Source: Salvelinus alpinus (lineage: Eukaryota; Chordata; Actinopteri; Salmoniformes; Salmonidae). Taken from it: a stretch of DNA of 64,000 nucleotides. The position numbers were made by a program, and so were the translations under genes. Within the stretch, counting starts at the first letter, position 1; each line of letters opens with the position of its first letter. A model generated the notes under the pieces. The model had not been told where the DNA came from. It made no database searches and saw nothing but the letters and a program-made list of their open reading frames with translations. The DNA lies in NCBI RefSeq assembly GCF_045679555.1, contig NC_092100.1, forward strand, positions 33,295,106 to 33,359,105, written 5' to 3'. Positions 47,850 to 56,656 of this stretch are shown piece after piece.

Positions 47850-48310
47850 AGTGAGCTAGCTAGCTTGTAATGCTAAAAAGTGTATTTCACTGGCTAGCTA
47901 AGTTAGCTGTCAAATAACTGCGTCTAGCCATGAGCCAAGTGGATAGTTAGGTAACTAGTAACTTGCATCTTCAGCTGGCTAGCTATCCACAGCAAAGTGT
48001 AATTGAAGTTGAGCATCAAAATTGATAACTAGATATACAATATATCACCAAACAACGCATTGTGCTGCAACATAATTGTTTAAACTGTAAATAGCCAGAA
48101 CATGTGAATACAGTGGCCGGAGTTATCATGCTAGCTGTTAGTTAGCTAGGTGTGTAGCTAATGTTAGCCAGTTTGCTTGCTAATTGTCTAGCTAACGTTA
48201 GCTGGCTCGCATATTTGACACTCGCAGATCTAGCTACCATTAGCCAACTAGCGCTAAATTAGAGAGCTAGCTAACGTTAAACGACACGCTAAATCATCTA
48301 CTACCGAGTG
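47850..48310. repeat. GCTAGC / AACGTTAGC-rich low-complexity stretch
   Basis: Dense short repeats of TAGCTAGC and GCTAACGTTAGCT on both strands, in the presumed first intron of znf592. Non-coding. Confidence 0.5.
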
Positions 48311-48379
48311 AGTTGAGGTTAGCTTTAAGATTAAAAACAAATTCGAGCATATCGTTATAGCCTAATGAGTTAAAATGTA

Positions 48380-48780
48380 GAATTCACCTACTTGACGATT
48401 AGTTAACATGTTGAAGCCATAATTCATCCGATTCACAGGCCTCATTATTTCGGGTGGACTTCTTAATTTGCAACAAAACAGCTAGCTTGCTTCTAGCTAA
48501 TTGCTTGCTAACTCGCGAGAGCTAAACACATATGTCATCTCGCGAGTCTGAAGTGAAAATGGATTGATAAATCACAAATCGATGCAATGTTGGAAGCTAT
48601 CAATGCAAACTGCTTCAGTAAATTTGATGTGGAAATTCTACAGTCCCTCTCCTGTACCATTCCTTACAGCTAGCTAGTCGCTCAGAATAACATTTTTTCT
48701 GAGCTCTCTAGCTAGCGACTTTATGGCGCATCGCCAGCTTCCTGACGCAATTCCTCTAGGATCAGTGTTGCTATCCGGAA
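48380..48780 (-). promoter_or_regulatory. znf592: probable znf592 promoter with twin CTCGCGAG palindromes
   Basis: CTCGCGAGA at 48512-48520 and TCTCGCGAG at 48538-48546 are two near-complete copies of the TCTCGCGAGA core-promoter palindrome found at many TATA-less vertebrate promoters. The block is the locally most CpG-rich part upstream of the gene. A 5'UTR exon must lie between here and the acceptor at 47612; its exact ends were not fixed. Confidence 0.5.
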
Positions 48781-48789
48781 TCCTTGGGA

Positions 48790-48955
48790 AGTCCTTACCT
48801 TAACCTGAACCTTAATCCCTACCCTAACCATAACCCTTGCCTGACCCTCATGCTTACCTTCAAACTGCAGTTCTAATCTTAACCATTAATCCAAACCCCA
48901 ACCCCTACCCTAACCATATCCCTTGCCTAACCCTAACGCTGACCTTAAACTGCAA
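48790..48955. repeat. degenerate telomere-like CCCTAA repeat
   Basis: Imperfect runs of ACCCTAACC / ACCTTAAC in two larger blocks (48800-48850 and 48895-48945) with TAACCATA(A/T)CCCTTGCCT in both, so a larger unit of about 95 bases was duplicated. Interstitial, not a chromosome end. Confidence 0.55.
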
Positions 48956-48957
48956 TA

Positions 48958-50290
48958 TCAAATCAAATTGTATTGGTCACATACACACATTTAGTAGATG
49001 TTATAGCGTGTGTAGCGAAATGCTTGTTTTCCTAGCTCCAACAGTGCAATAATATCTAACAGTGCAGTAGTATTTTAAAATGATTCACAACCATACAAAC
49101 CAATCTGAAAGTAAAATAATGGATTGAGCAATGTCGGAGAGGCATTGACTAAATTACAGTAGAATAGAATACAGTATATACATATGAAATGAGTAAAGCA
49201 GCATGTAAACATTATTTAAACATTAAAGTGACTAGTGTTCCATTATTAAAGTGGCCAGTGATTCCAAGTCTATGTATATAGGGCATCAGCCTCTAAGGTG
49301 CAGGGTTGTGTAACCGGGTGGAAGCCGGCTAGTGATGGCTATTTAACAGTCTGATGGCCTTAAATTAGAAGCTGTTTTGACCTCACCTTCTCAATGATAG
49401 TGGGGTGAACAGGCCGTGGCTCAGATGGTTGATGTCCTTGATGATCCTTTTGGCCTTCCTGTGACATTGGGTGCTGTAGGTGTCCTGGAGGGCAGGTAGT
49501 TTGCCCCAGGTGATGTGTTGGTGTAACAGTTTAACTTTACGTCCGTCCCCTCGCCCATACCCGGGCGCGAACCAGGGACCCTCTGCACACATCAACAACA
49601 GTCACCCACGAAGCATCGTTACCCATCGCTCCACAAAAGCCGCGGCCCTTGCAGAGCAAGGGGAACCACTACTTCAAGGTCTCAACGCGAGTGACGTAAC
49701 CGATTGAAACGCTATTAGCACGCACCACCGCTAACTAGCTAGCAATTTCACATCCGTTACACTCACCCCCCTTTCAACCTCCTCCTTTTCCGCAGCAACC
49801 AGTGATCCGGGTCAACAGCATCAATGCAACAGTTTAACTTTAATCCGTCCCCTCGCCCCGACGCGAACCAGGGACCCTCTGCACACATCAACAACAGTCA
49901 CCCACGAAGCGTCGTTACCCATCGCTCCACTTGCAGAGCAAGGGGAACCACTACTTCAAGGTCTCAAAGCGAGTGACGTAACCGATTGAAACGCTATTAG
50001 CGCGCACCACCGCTAACTAGCTAGCCATTTCACATCCGTTACATTGGGCAGACCGCACCACCATCTGGAGTGCCCTGCGGTTGTGGGCGGTGCAGTTGCC
50101 GTATCAGGCGGTGATACAGCCTGACACAATGCTCTCAATTGTGCATTTGTAAAAGTTTGTGAGGGTTTTAGGGGCCAAGCCAAATTTCTTCAGCCTCCTG
50201 AGGTGGGTGGACCATTTCAGATCATCAGTGATGTGTACGCTGAAGAACAAACGTCAGTGATGTGTAAGCCAAGGAACACATGTTTGGGCG
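48958..50290 (-). mobile_element. 3' part of L2/jockey-like LINE, interrupted by a TRIM
   Basis: Minus-strand reading: RT C-terminal part (50290-50048, with CTGTATCACCGCCTGATACG), the TRIM insertion, then 49517-49383 (DTYSTQCHRKAKRIIKDINH, SHGLFTPLSLRR). The 3'UTR runs down to a tail ATACAATTTGATTTGATATT at 48958. This is the same LINE group as the split copy in tspan3 intron 1. Confidence 0.8.
49522..50043 (-). mobile_element. TRIM: miniature LTR retrotransposon (fossil)
   Basis: Two direct repeats, 49522-49761 and 49825-50043, each with TG...CA-type ends (TGTAAC / GTTACA; the second starts TGCAAC), separated by only 63 bases. The whole is flanked by TTGG at 49518-49521 and 50044-50047. On the minus strand the internal piece ends in a purine-rich tract (GAAAAGGAGGAGG...AAAGGGGGG) right before the downstream repeat, as a polypurine tract should. 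No genes. It fits a terminal-repeat retrotransposon in miniature. An alternative is a tRNA-like SINE dimer, since the repeat contains GGTTCGCGCC on the minus strand. Confidence 0.7.
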
Positions 50291-50744
50291 ACCCATCCAA
50301 GATTAACATAGAAATGTGAATTATAGATCTGTCATTCTTATTGAAAGCAAGTCTAAGAAGTGGTAGATATATTTTATGTGAGCTATTTCTATGCTTTCTG
50401 TTTTTAAGTTTCATTTGGGGTCTTTTACATATGGTTTTGTACACCAGCTTCAAATGGCTGAAAATACAATATTTTTGGGTATGGAAAATATATTTCACAG
50501 CTGTTTAGATGGTACAATGATTCTCTGCACTTGCTTTTTTTGTCACATAAACTGAAATGAGGCGAACAATTAGAATTTTAGCAACCAGGAAATGGCGGAG
50601 TGATTTATGCATAGTGAATCTTTAAAATATCCACATCAATGGGGGGTAGGGATGTCCCAAGGAACCCGGATAGCACATATCATTCCTCTAGTTGTAACCA
50701 TAGAGATAGATAGAGGACTCATAGAGATAGAGATAGATAGAGAT
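50291..50744. other. non-coding stretch with GATA-like microsatellite
   Basis: AT-rich DNA with an AGAGATAGATAGAG microsatellite near 50701-50748; no gene seen. Confidence 0.4.
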
Positions 50745-50935
50745 AGAGTACTCGGCAGGTAGCCTAGTGGTTAGAGCGTTGGACTAGTAACCGAAAGGTT
50801 GCAAGAGCTGACAAGGTGAAAATCTGTCGTTCTGCACCTGAACAAGGCAGTTAACCCACTGTTCCTAGGCCGTCATTGAAAATAAGAATTTGTTCTTAAC
50901 TGACTTGCCTAGTTAAATAAAGGTAAAATTAAATA
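50745..50935 (+). mobile_element. tRNA-derived SINE lacking its B box
   Basis: The head GTAGCCTAGTGGTTAGAGCG is an A-box match. GGTTGCAAG then joins straight to AGCTGACAAGG, so about a dozen bases that would hold the B box (GTTCAAATCC) are missing. The body (CGTTCTGCACCTGAACAAGG, CCACTGTTCCTAGG) and the shared tail AATAAGAATTTGTTCTTAAC follow. Such a copy should not be transcribed efficiently. Confidence 0.75.
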
Positions 50936-50936
50936 A

Positions 50937-51262
50937 ATTAAAAAACAGCCCAAACTGGCTCTAACCAGAATAGAAAGAGTGGGAGGCCACGGTGCACAAC
51001 TGAGCAAGAGGACAAGTACATTACAGTGTCTATTTTGAGAAACAAAGTCCTCAACTGGCAGCTTCATTAAATAGTACCCACAAAACACCAGTCTCAACGT
51101 CGACAGTGAAGAGGCGACTCCGGGATGCTGTCCTTCTAGGCAGAGTTGCAAAGAAAAAGCCATATCTCAGACTGGCCAATTAAAAGAAAAGATACAGATG
51201 GGCAAAAGAACACAGACACTGGACAGAGGAACTCTGCCTAGAAGGCCAGCATCCCGGAGTCG
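50937..51262 (+). mobile_element. Tc1 fragment, same fold-back family as 19531-20450
   Basis: Transposase N-terminal half (AAACTGGCTCTAACCAGAATAG, GCAACTGAGCAAGAGG-like, GGCAGAGTTGCAAAGAAAAA). It then enters the second arm at the same joint, GGAACTCTGCCTAGAAGG, but leaves it after about 35 bases. No TIRs remain. Confidence 0.7.
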
Positions 51263-51264
51263 CT

Positions 51265-51608
51265 GGTGATGCCGAAACGTAGGTAAATACCCAATAAATT
51301 ACTGGGAGTTTATAAATGGAGTTTGCGACTCTTTTTATTTTGATAGTTTATAGTTTATTCACCGTTAGTCTTCATCTCCACACAAACACATGTTTCTGTC
51401 TTTCACTAATTCATTCTAATTAACTTAATCATTATGACACACCCCTCACTATTTTCATTGGTTGCACTAATTGCACTGTTTGTCTACATAACCTGGTTCA
51501 AGTATTCATGATATTACCATGAAGAAGGCGCAGTGATGTCGAAATGTTGGTAAATACCTAATAAATTACTGGGAGTTTATATGGAGTGTGCGACTCTCTT
51601 AATTTTGA
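51265..51608. repeat. pair of direct repeats around AATAAATTACTGGGAGTTTA
   Basis: A unit of about 75 bases (GATG(C/T)CGAAA(C/T)GT...GGTAAATACC(C/T)AATAAATTACTGGGAGTTTAT...GCGACTCT) occurs at about 51268-51345 and 51532-51608 in direct orientation, 190 bases apart. It may be what is left of a terminal-repeat element, but no other hallmarks remain. Confidence 0.45.
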
Positions 51609-51702
51609 TACAAAATCCGTTGGCACCACATAACATACCAAGTATTACAGTGTCATGGACATTAATTTCAGTAGCACTCTGCCAACACGCACACACATAT
51701 AA

Positions 51703-51760
51703 CTCACTCACTCACTCACTCACTCACTCACTCACTCACTCACTCACTCACTCACTCACT
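51703..51760 (+). repeat. (CTCA)n microsatellite
   Basis: About 14 tandem CTCA units in duplication unit 1. The open frame through it is an artefact. Confidence 0.95.
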
Positions 51761-52062
51761 ACAGTACATACACTACAAACTAGTGACAATATCACCCTAT
51801 TACAGACATTTAACAGTTTTCTCTTGTCACATCAAACCACAATTTTCTTACAGTATTTTTGACACGGTCATCTACAGTTCATGAATAATTAAACACCAGA
51901 AGTGTGAATGATGTGAATGCATATCAATTTCAGTCATAAAGATAAGCTACCAGGTGAGCTACTGCTTTACTCTGACCATGGGCCAGGTCCAACCCAGTTT
52001 TTACATGGTTCTCATATTATATAGCCATGTCTTTCACTTTGTAAGTTGACCCATGTGTGTAA

Positions 52063-52174
52063 ATGGCACTAACAAAGTTAGTGTTTATTTCTGTAAGCCC
52101 CTTCCCACTGTTCATCACTCAAAGCTTTGTCAGTTACATAATCACGACAAGTGACAATCCTTTGAGGAACCAGG
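52063..52174 (+). CDS. candidate first exon of unrecognised gene (signal-anchor-like)
   Basis: ATG in fair context (TAAATGG) followed by 37 codons, MALTKLVFISVSPFPLFI..., hydrophobic and then polar, ending NPLRNQ and a strong donor CAGG|GTAAGG. It ends in phase 1, the phase required by the acceptor at 52706. The homologous stretch in duplication unit 2 (about 54247-54357) lacks one base and is frameshifted. The link to the next exon is inferred from phase only. Confidence 0.3.
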
Positions 52175-52313
52175 GTAAGGGGATCAGTGTACTGTACTGT
52201 TCAGACTTAAGCATAGTTTTAGGACATAATACTGCCATGACAGAACATCTTAGAACATGCTATTCCACTAACATTAACAAGATCCAATTACTGACCAACA
52301 AAAACTGTTTCTA

Positions 52314-52669
52314 CAGTGCATTTGGGAAGTATTCAGACCCCTAGACTTTTTCCACATTTTGTTACGTTACAGCCTTATTCTAAAATTGATTAAATTGTTT
52401 TTTTCTCCCTCATGATGCTGCCACCACCATGCTTCACCGTAGGAATGGACCTGAGCTCAATTTCGATTCTCATAGCAAAGGGTCTGAACACTTATATAAA
52501 TAAGGTATTTAGATAAGTATTTCTAGAAACCTGTTTTTGGTTAGTCATTATTGGGTATTGTGTGCAGATTTATAAAGAATACAATTCATTTAATCCATTT
52601 TAGAATAAGGCTGTAATGTAGCAAAATGTGTAAAAAGTCAAGGGGATTGAATACTTCCCGAATGCACTG
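52314..52669 (-). mobile_element. Tc1 second family, internally deleted copy E
   Basis: TA-flanked, tips CAGTGCATTTGGGAAGTATT and complement, only 356 bases. The transposase is lost apart from a scrap (CTGCCACCACCATGCTTCAC). Its left flank and insertion point are the same as copy F at 54692. Confidence 0.85.
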
Positions 52670-52705
52670 TACTTAACCCATTTCTATATCTTGTGTTGTT
52701 TATAG

Positions 52706-53292
52706 CCTCCATTTGCCCATCCAGAAGTAGCGATATCTCTTCTTTAGTGTTGAGAGGCCTGTTCATAGGTACCTGTGTATCTCTGATTAATGCCTGTATT
52801 GCAGGTAAGTGCTTATTTTCACTTCAAAATGATTCTTGATATCACAGTTAACGCATCATCTGACTCTCCTTGGTGTAATATATCACACATTTCTTTTTCG
52901 ATTTGTTTGAAGTGGACCATGCTTGCTTTGTTTTTCATTGTTCATTGTGACCTCTCCAGTTATTCTCTATGTTCCACCTCCTCTTGACCTTTTGAATGTT
53001 TTTGAGACCTCCTTTTTCAACACCACACATATAGACCTAAAAACCTGCTTTACTGATCTCTTTGGAAGGTAGGTTTGAACATTTACAACAGTAAAAAGGG
53101 TTTAAGAGCTGGTAGATATCAGGATATAACATGTTTCTCTACAGATCATTCTACAAATCTAACCTAATGCTTTGTTGCTGCACTGTGAACAATGGGACCA
53201 TATCATTTGATGGCTCCTGGAGCACGGTGACCAACGCCACTTTGTACTTCACCAAATGCTGTGACCTCTTTGATAACACCGATTGTAACTAG
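52706..53292 (+). CDS. unrecognised gene: membrane protein with cysteine-rich, glycosylated C-terminus (exons 2-4)
   Basis: Three exons with clean borders and matching phase: 52706-52804 (TATAG| to GCAG|GTAAGT), 52960-53068 (CTCCAG| to GGAAG|GTAGGT) and 53145-53292 (CTACAG| to stop TAG). They give about 118 residues: a polar start (CPSRSSD), a membrane segment ([18 protein letters not shown] and on to AVILYV), [11 protein letters not shown], and a presumed outer part with three N-glycosylation sequons (NTT, NGT, NAT). That part has a run of cysteines (TCF, LCCC, KCCD, DCN at the C-terminus). With the candidate exon at 52063 the total is 468 nt, 155 aa. I do not recognise the family; tetraspanin loops and CD-type antigens share such cysteine patterns but the fold is not evident. 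It could also be a decaying fragment of a larger gene, since the region is duplicated and rearranged. Confidence 0.45.
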
Positions 53293-53699
53293 GTCATCCT
53301 GTAAATCGTATGTTGATTACCAGTGAGTAGATTAACTTATTCATTGTATGTATATATTTTTCATAACCTTTATTCACATTTTATTGTATATATTTATACT
53401 GTAAGTAATATAGAGTAAACTTTGTCCCGAGATTACAAAATTAAGATAAAGCATGTACAGATTAAACCAGCCCTTTGACATGTTATTTTTTTAATGATAA
53501 ATATTTATTTCTTAAGATTCACCCTTTCATTCAAAGTGTCAGAAGACAGATATTATGAAAATAAATGTAAAGAAATACTGAAATGAATATTGATTGTAAA
53601 TTATAAGAGTAGATTATTATATTGAGTAAATCTGTAAATACAGTACGTAAAAATATGAGTATGAACGTTTGACAAGAATGGTATGTACACTTTTATTTT
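53293..53699. other. AT-rich stretch between gene and duplication unit 2
   Basis: Follows the TAG of the unrecognised gene; could include its 3'UTR. AATAAA occurs within GAAAATAAATG near 53560. Nothing else recognised. Confidence 0.4.
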
Positions 53700-54691
53700 A
53701 CAAAATCCGTTGGCACCACATTACATACCAAATATTATAGTGTCATGGACATTATTTTCAGTAGCACTCTGCCAACAAGAACACAAAAAAACCTCCCTCC
53801 CTCCCTCCCTCCCTCCCTCCCTCCCTCCCTCCCTCCCTCCCTCCCTCCCTCCCTCCCTCCCTCCCTCCCTCACTCACTCACTCACTCACTCACTCACTCA
53901 CTCACTCACTCACTCACTCACTCACTCACTCACTACAGTACATACACTACACTACAAACTAGTGACAATATCACCCTATTACACACATTACAGACATTTA
54001 ACAGTTTGCTCATGTCACATCAAACCACAATTTTCTTACAGTATTTTTGACACGGTCATCTACAGTTCATGAATAATTAAACACCAGAAGTGTGAATGAT
54101 GTGAATGCATATCAATTTCAGTCATAAAGATAAGCTACCAGGTGAGCTACTGCTTTACTCTGACCATGGGCCAGGTCCAACCCAGTTTTTACATGGTTCT
54201 CATATTATATAGCCATGTCTTTCACTTTGTAAGTTGACCCATGTGTGTAAATGGCACTAACAAAGTTAGTGTTTATTTCTGTAAGCCCCTTCCCACTGTT
54301 CATCACTCAAAGCTTTGTCAGTTACATATCACGACAAGTGACAATCCTTTGAGGAACCAGGGTAAGGGGATCAGTGTACTGTACTGTTCAGATTTAAGCT
54401 GTGAACATATTATTTTCTAATTAACAGATTATGGGGTTAATAAAGTTCAACAAAAATGAACTGAACTACAAAAACCTGGCAATTTTCAAAAGGCAAGAAA
54501 ACATTTGCAAAAAAAGTGCACAAAAACAAATTCCCAGTAAAGAGGCAAGAGTAATATTGTCTTTGTTCAGTATTTGGAAGACTGCATTGCATAGTTTTAG
54601 GACAAAATACTGCCATAATAGAACATCTTAGAACATGCTATTCCACTAACATTAACAAGATCCTATTACTGACCAACAAAAACTATTTCTA
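53700..54691 (+). repeat. local duplication, unit 2
   Basis: Second copy of 51610-52313, with an expanded microsatellite and about 195 extra bases (about 54400-54592). The region matching the candidate first exon has a one-base deletion (ACATATCACG for ACATAATCACG near 54327). Confidence 0.85.
53792..53934 (+). repeat. compound (CTCC)n-(CTCA)n microsatellite
   Basis: About 20 units of CTCC (53792-53870) followed by about 16 of CTCA (to 53934). Unit 1 has only CTCA at the matching place, so the CTCC block arose after the duplication or was lost from unit 1. Confidence 0.95.
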
Positions 54692-56073
54692 CAGTGCATT
54701 CGGAAAGTATTCAGACCCCTAGACTTTTTCCACATTTTGTTACATTACAGCCTTATTCTAAAATTGATTAAATTGTTTTTTTCTCCCTCATCAATCTGCA
54801 CACAATACCCCATAATGAAAAAGGAAAACAGTTTTTTAGACATTTTTGCAAAAATACTGAAATATCACAAGTATTCAGACCCTTTACTTAGTACTTTGTT
54901 GAAGCACCTTTGGCAGCGATTACAGCCTCGAGTCTTCTTGGGTATGACGCTACAAGCTTGGCACACCTGTATTTGGTGAGTTTCTCTCATTCTTCTCTGC
55001 AGATCCTCTCAAGCTCTGTTAGGTTGGATGGGGAGCGTTGCTGCACAGCTATTTTCAGGTCTCTCCAGAGATGTTTTATCGGGTTCAAGTCCAGGCTCTG
55101 GCTGGGACATTCAAAGACTTGAAGGACATTCAAAGGACATTCAAAGACTTGTCCCGAAGATGCCACCACCATGCTTCACTGTAGGAATGGTGCCAGGTTT
55201 CCTCCTGACTTGATGCTTGGAATTCAGGCCAAAAAGTTATCATGTTTCTTGTTTCTCATGGTCTGAGAGTCCTTTAGGTGCCTTTTGGCAAACTCCAAGC
55301 GGGCAGTCATGTGCCTTCTACTGAGGAGTGGCTTCTGTCTGGCCACTCTACCATAAAGGCCTGATTGGTGATGTGCAGCGGTGATGGTTGTCCTTGTGGA
55401 AGGTTCTTCCATCTCCACAGAGGAACTCTGGAGCTCTGTCAGAGTGACCATCGGGTTCTTGGTCACCTCCGTGACCATGGCCATTCTCCCCCGATTGCTC
55501 AGTTTGACCAGACGGCCAGCTCTAGGAAGAGTCTTGGTGGTTCCAAACTTCTTCCATTTAAAAATGAAGGGTGCCACTGTGTTCTTGGGGACCTTCAATG
55601 CTGCAGACATTTGTTTGGTACCCTTCCCCAGATCTGTGCCTCGACACAATCCTGTCTCGGAGTTCTACGGACAATTCCTTCTACCTCATGGCTTGGTTTT
55701 TGCTTTGACATGCACTGTCAACTGTGGGACCTTATATAGACAGGTGTGTGCCTTTCCAAATGTCCAATCAATTGAATTTACCACAGGTGGACTCCAATCA
55801 AGTTGTAGAAACATCTCAAGGATGATCAATGGAAACAGGAGGACATTTCGAGTCTCATACCAAAGGGTCTGAACACATATGTAAATAAGGTATTTCTGTC
55901 TTATTTTTAATACATTTGCAAAAATTCTGAAAACCTGTTTTCACTTAGTCATTATTTGGTATTGTGTGTAGATTGATGAGAGAAAAAAAATATTTTATCA
56001 ATTTTAGAATAAGGCTGTAACTTAACAAAATGTGGAAAAAGTCAAGGGGTCTGAATACTTTCCGAATGCACTG
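54692..56073 (-). mobile_element. Tc1/mariner element, second family, copy F
   Basis: TA-flanked, tips CAGTGCATTCGGAAAGTATT and complement, 1382 bases. Minus-strand transposase pieces: 55649-55224 (KQMSAALKVPKNTVAPFIF, LVKLSNRGRMAM) and 55172-54987 (SLDLNPIKHLWRDLK). Part of the catalytic core around the first and second aspartates is missing. The third catalytic residue is lysine. Confidence 0.85.
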
Positions 56074-56075
56074 TA

Positions 56076-56656
56076 TGTCCAAGACATATACAGTACATCA
56101 CAAATGTACAAGGCAGTTGGTGCACTCCAATCCCCTTGCATCTGCATCAAGCTATTAGATTGCTGCTTACAGCCACCGCTTTTCATCCAGCACCATTGTT
56201 TCAACCACTTCATAAGTCTCTTCTCCTTTGCAGAGGACAGAGCACTGGGTTCAGGTGAATCACTGTGTCCCATTTCCGTAGTGCTGGAAGTTGAAGAGAC
56301 CTTAAAAGTACTGTACCTCCACTCAATTAACCAGTTCAGCAGTTCCACAGTAAGCTGGAGAAGGGGGAGTATCTTACTACTGATTGTGATTGAGAAATTC
56401 ACAGTATTGTTACATAACCATCCAACAGGGTCGGTCATTGACCTATTCCCTAGATTTGAACTAATCTCCCTGTTTTCCTCTTGGATGAGGACTTTTCAGG
56501 CACAAAGTCTGCTGCATTTTGTTCAAGGCCATGCTGGTCATCTTAGCTTCAACCAAACTAAATACAGTAATAGGTGACAGGAAAACAAAGTTGAATGTTT
56601 GTGTGAAAGAAAAGGGAAGCTGTTTTGATATGTATTCCCTTTTGTCGTTTTTTACC
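56076..56656 (-). other. alpk3 3' flank with a minus-strand frame of unknown meaning
   Basis: Downstream of the alpk3 stop, so at least partly 3'UTR. A minus-strand frame (56438-56022) follows an acceptor-like TCTCCAG near 56355 and reads ELLNWLIEWRYSTF, TEMGHSDSPEPSALSSAKEK and so on, ending inside the Tc1 tip. It may be a chance frame, an alternative last exon or a relic. A plus-strand frame overlaps it. Confidence 0.25.

Larger units (their letters stand above)
51610..52313 (+). repeat. local duplication, unit 1
   Basis: From ACAAAATCCGTTGGCACCAC to the TA before the Tc1 copy at 52314. Unit 2 is 53700-54691. By eye the two agree at well over 90%, except for the microsatellites and about 195 bases present only in unit 2 (about 54400-54592). 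Confidence 0.85.

Noticed and set aside
48790-48955. Chromosome end or fusion point
   Set aside because: The CCCTAA-like repeat is degenerate, short and embedded between a gene promoter and a LINE.
49545-49620. tRNA gene suggested by a GGTTCGCGCC B-box-like word
   Set aside because: No A box at proper spacing and no cloverleaf; the word lies in a terminal repeat of the TRIM and recurs in its other repeat.
51703-51760. CRISPR-like array
   Set aside because: A simple 4-base microsatellite without spacers; the organism is a vertebrate.
53745-54072. Frames rich in Pro-Ser-Leu and His-Ser-Leu-Thr repeats
   Set aside because: They are translations of CTCC and CTCA microsatellites.
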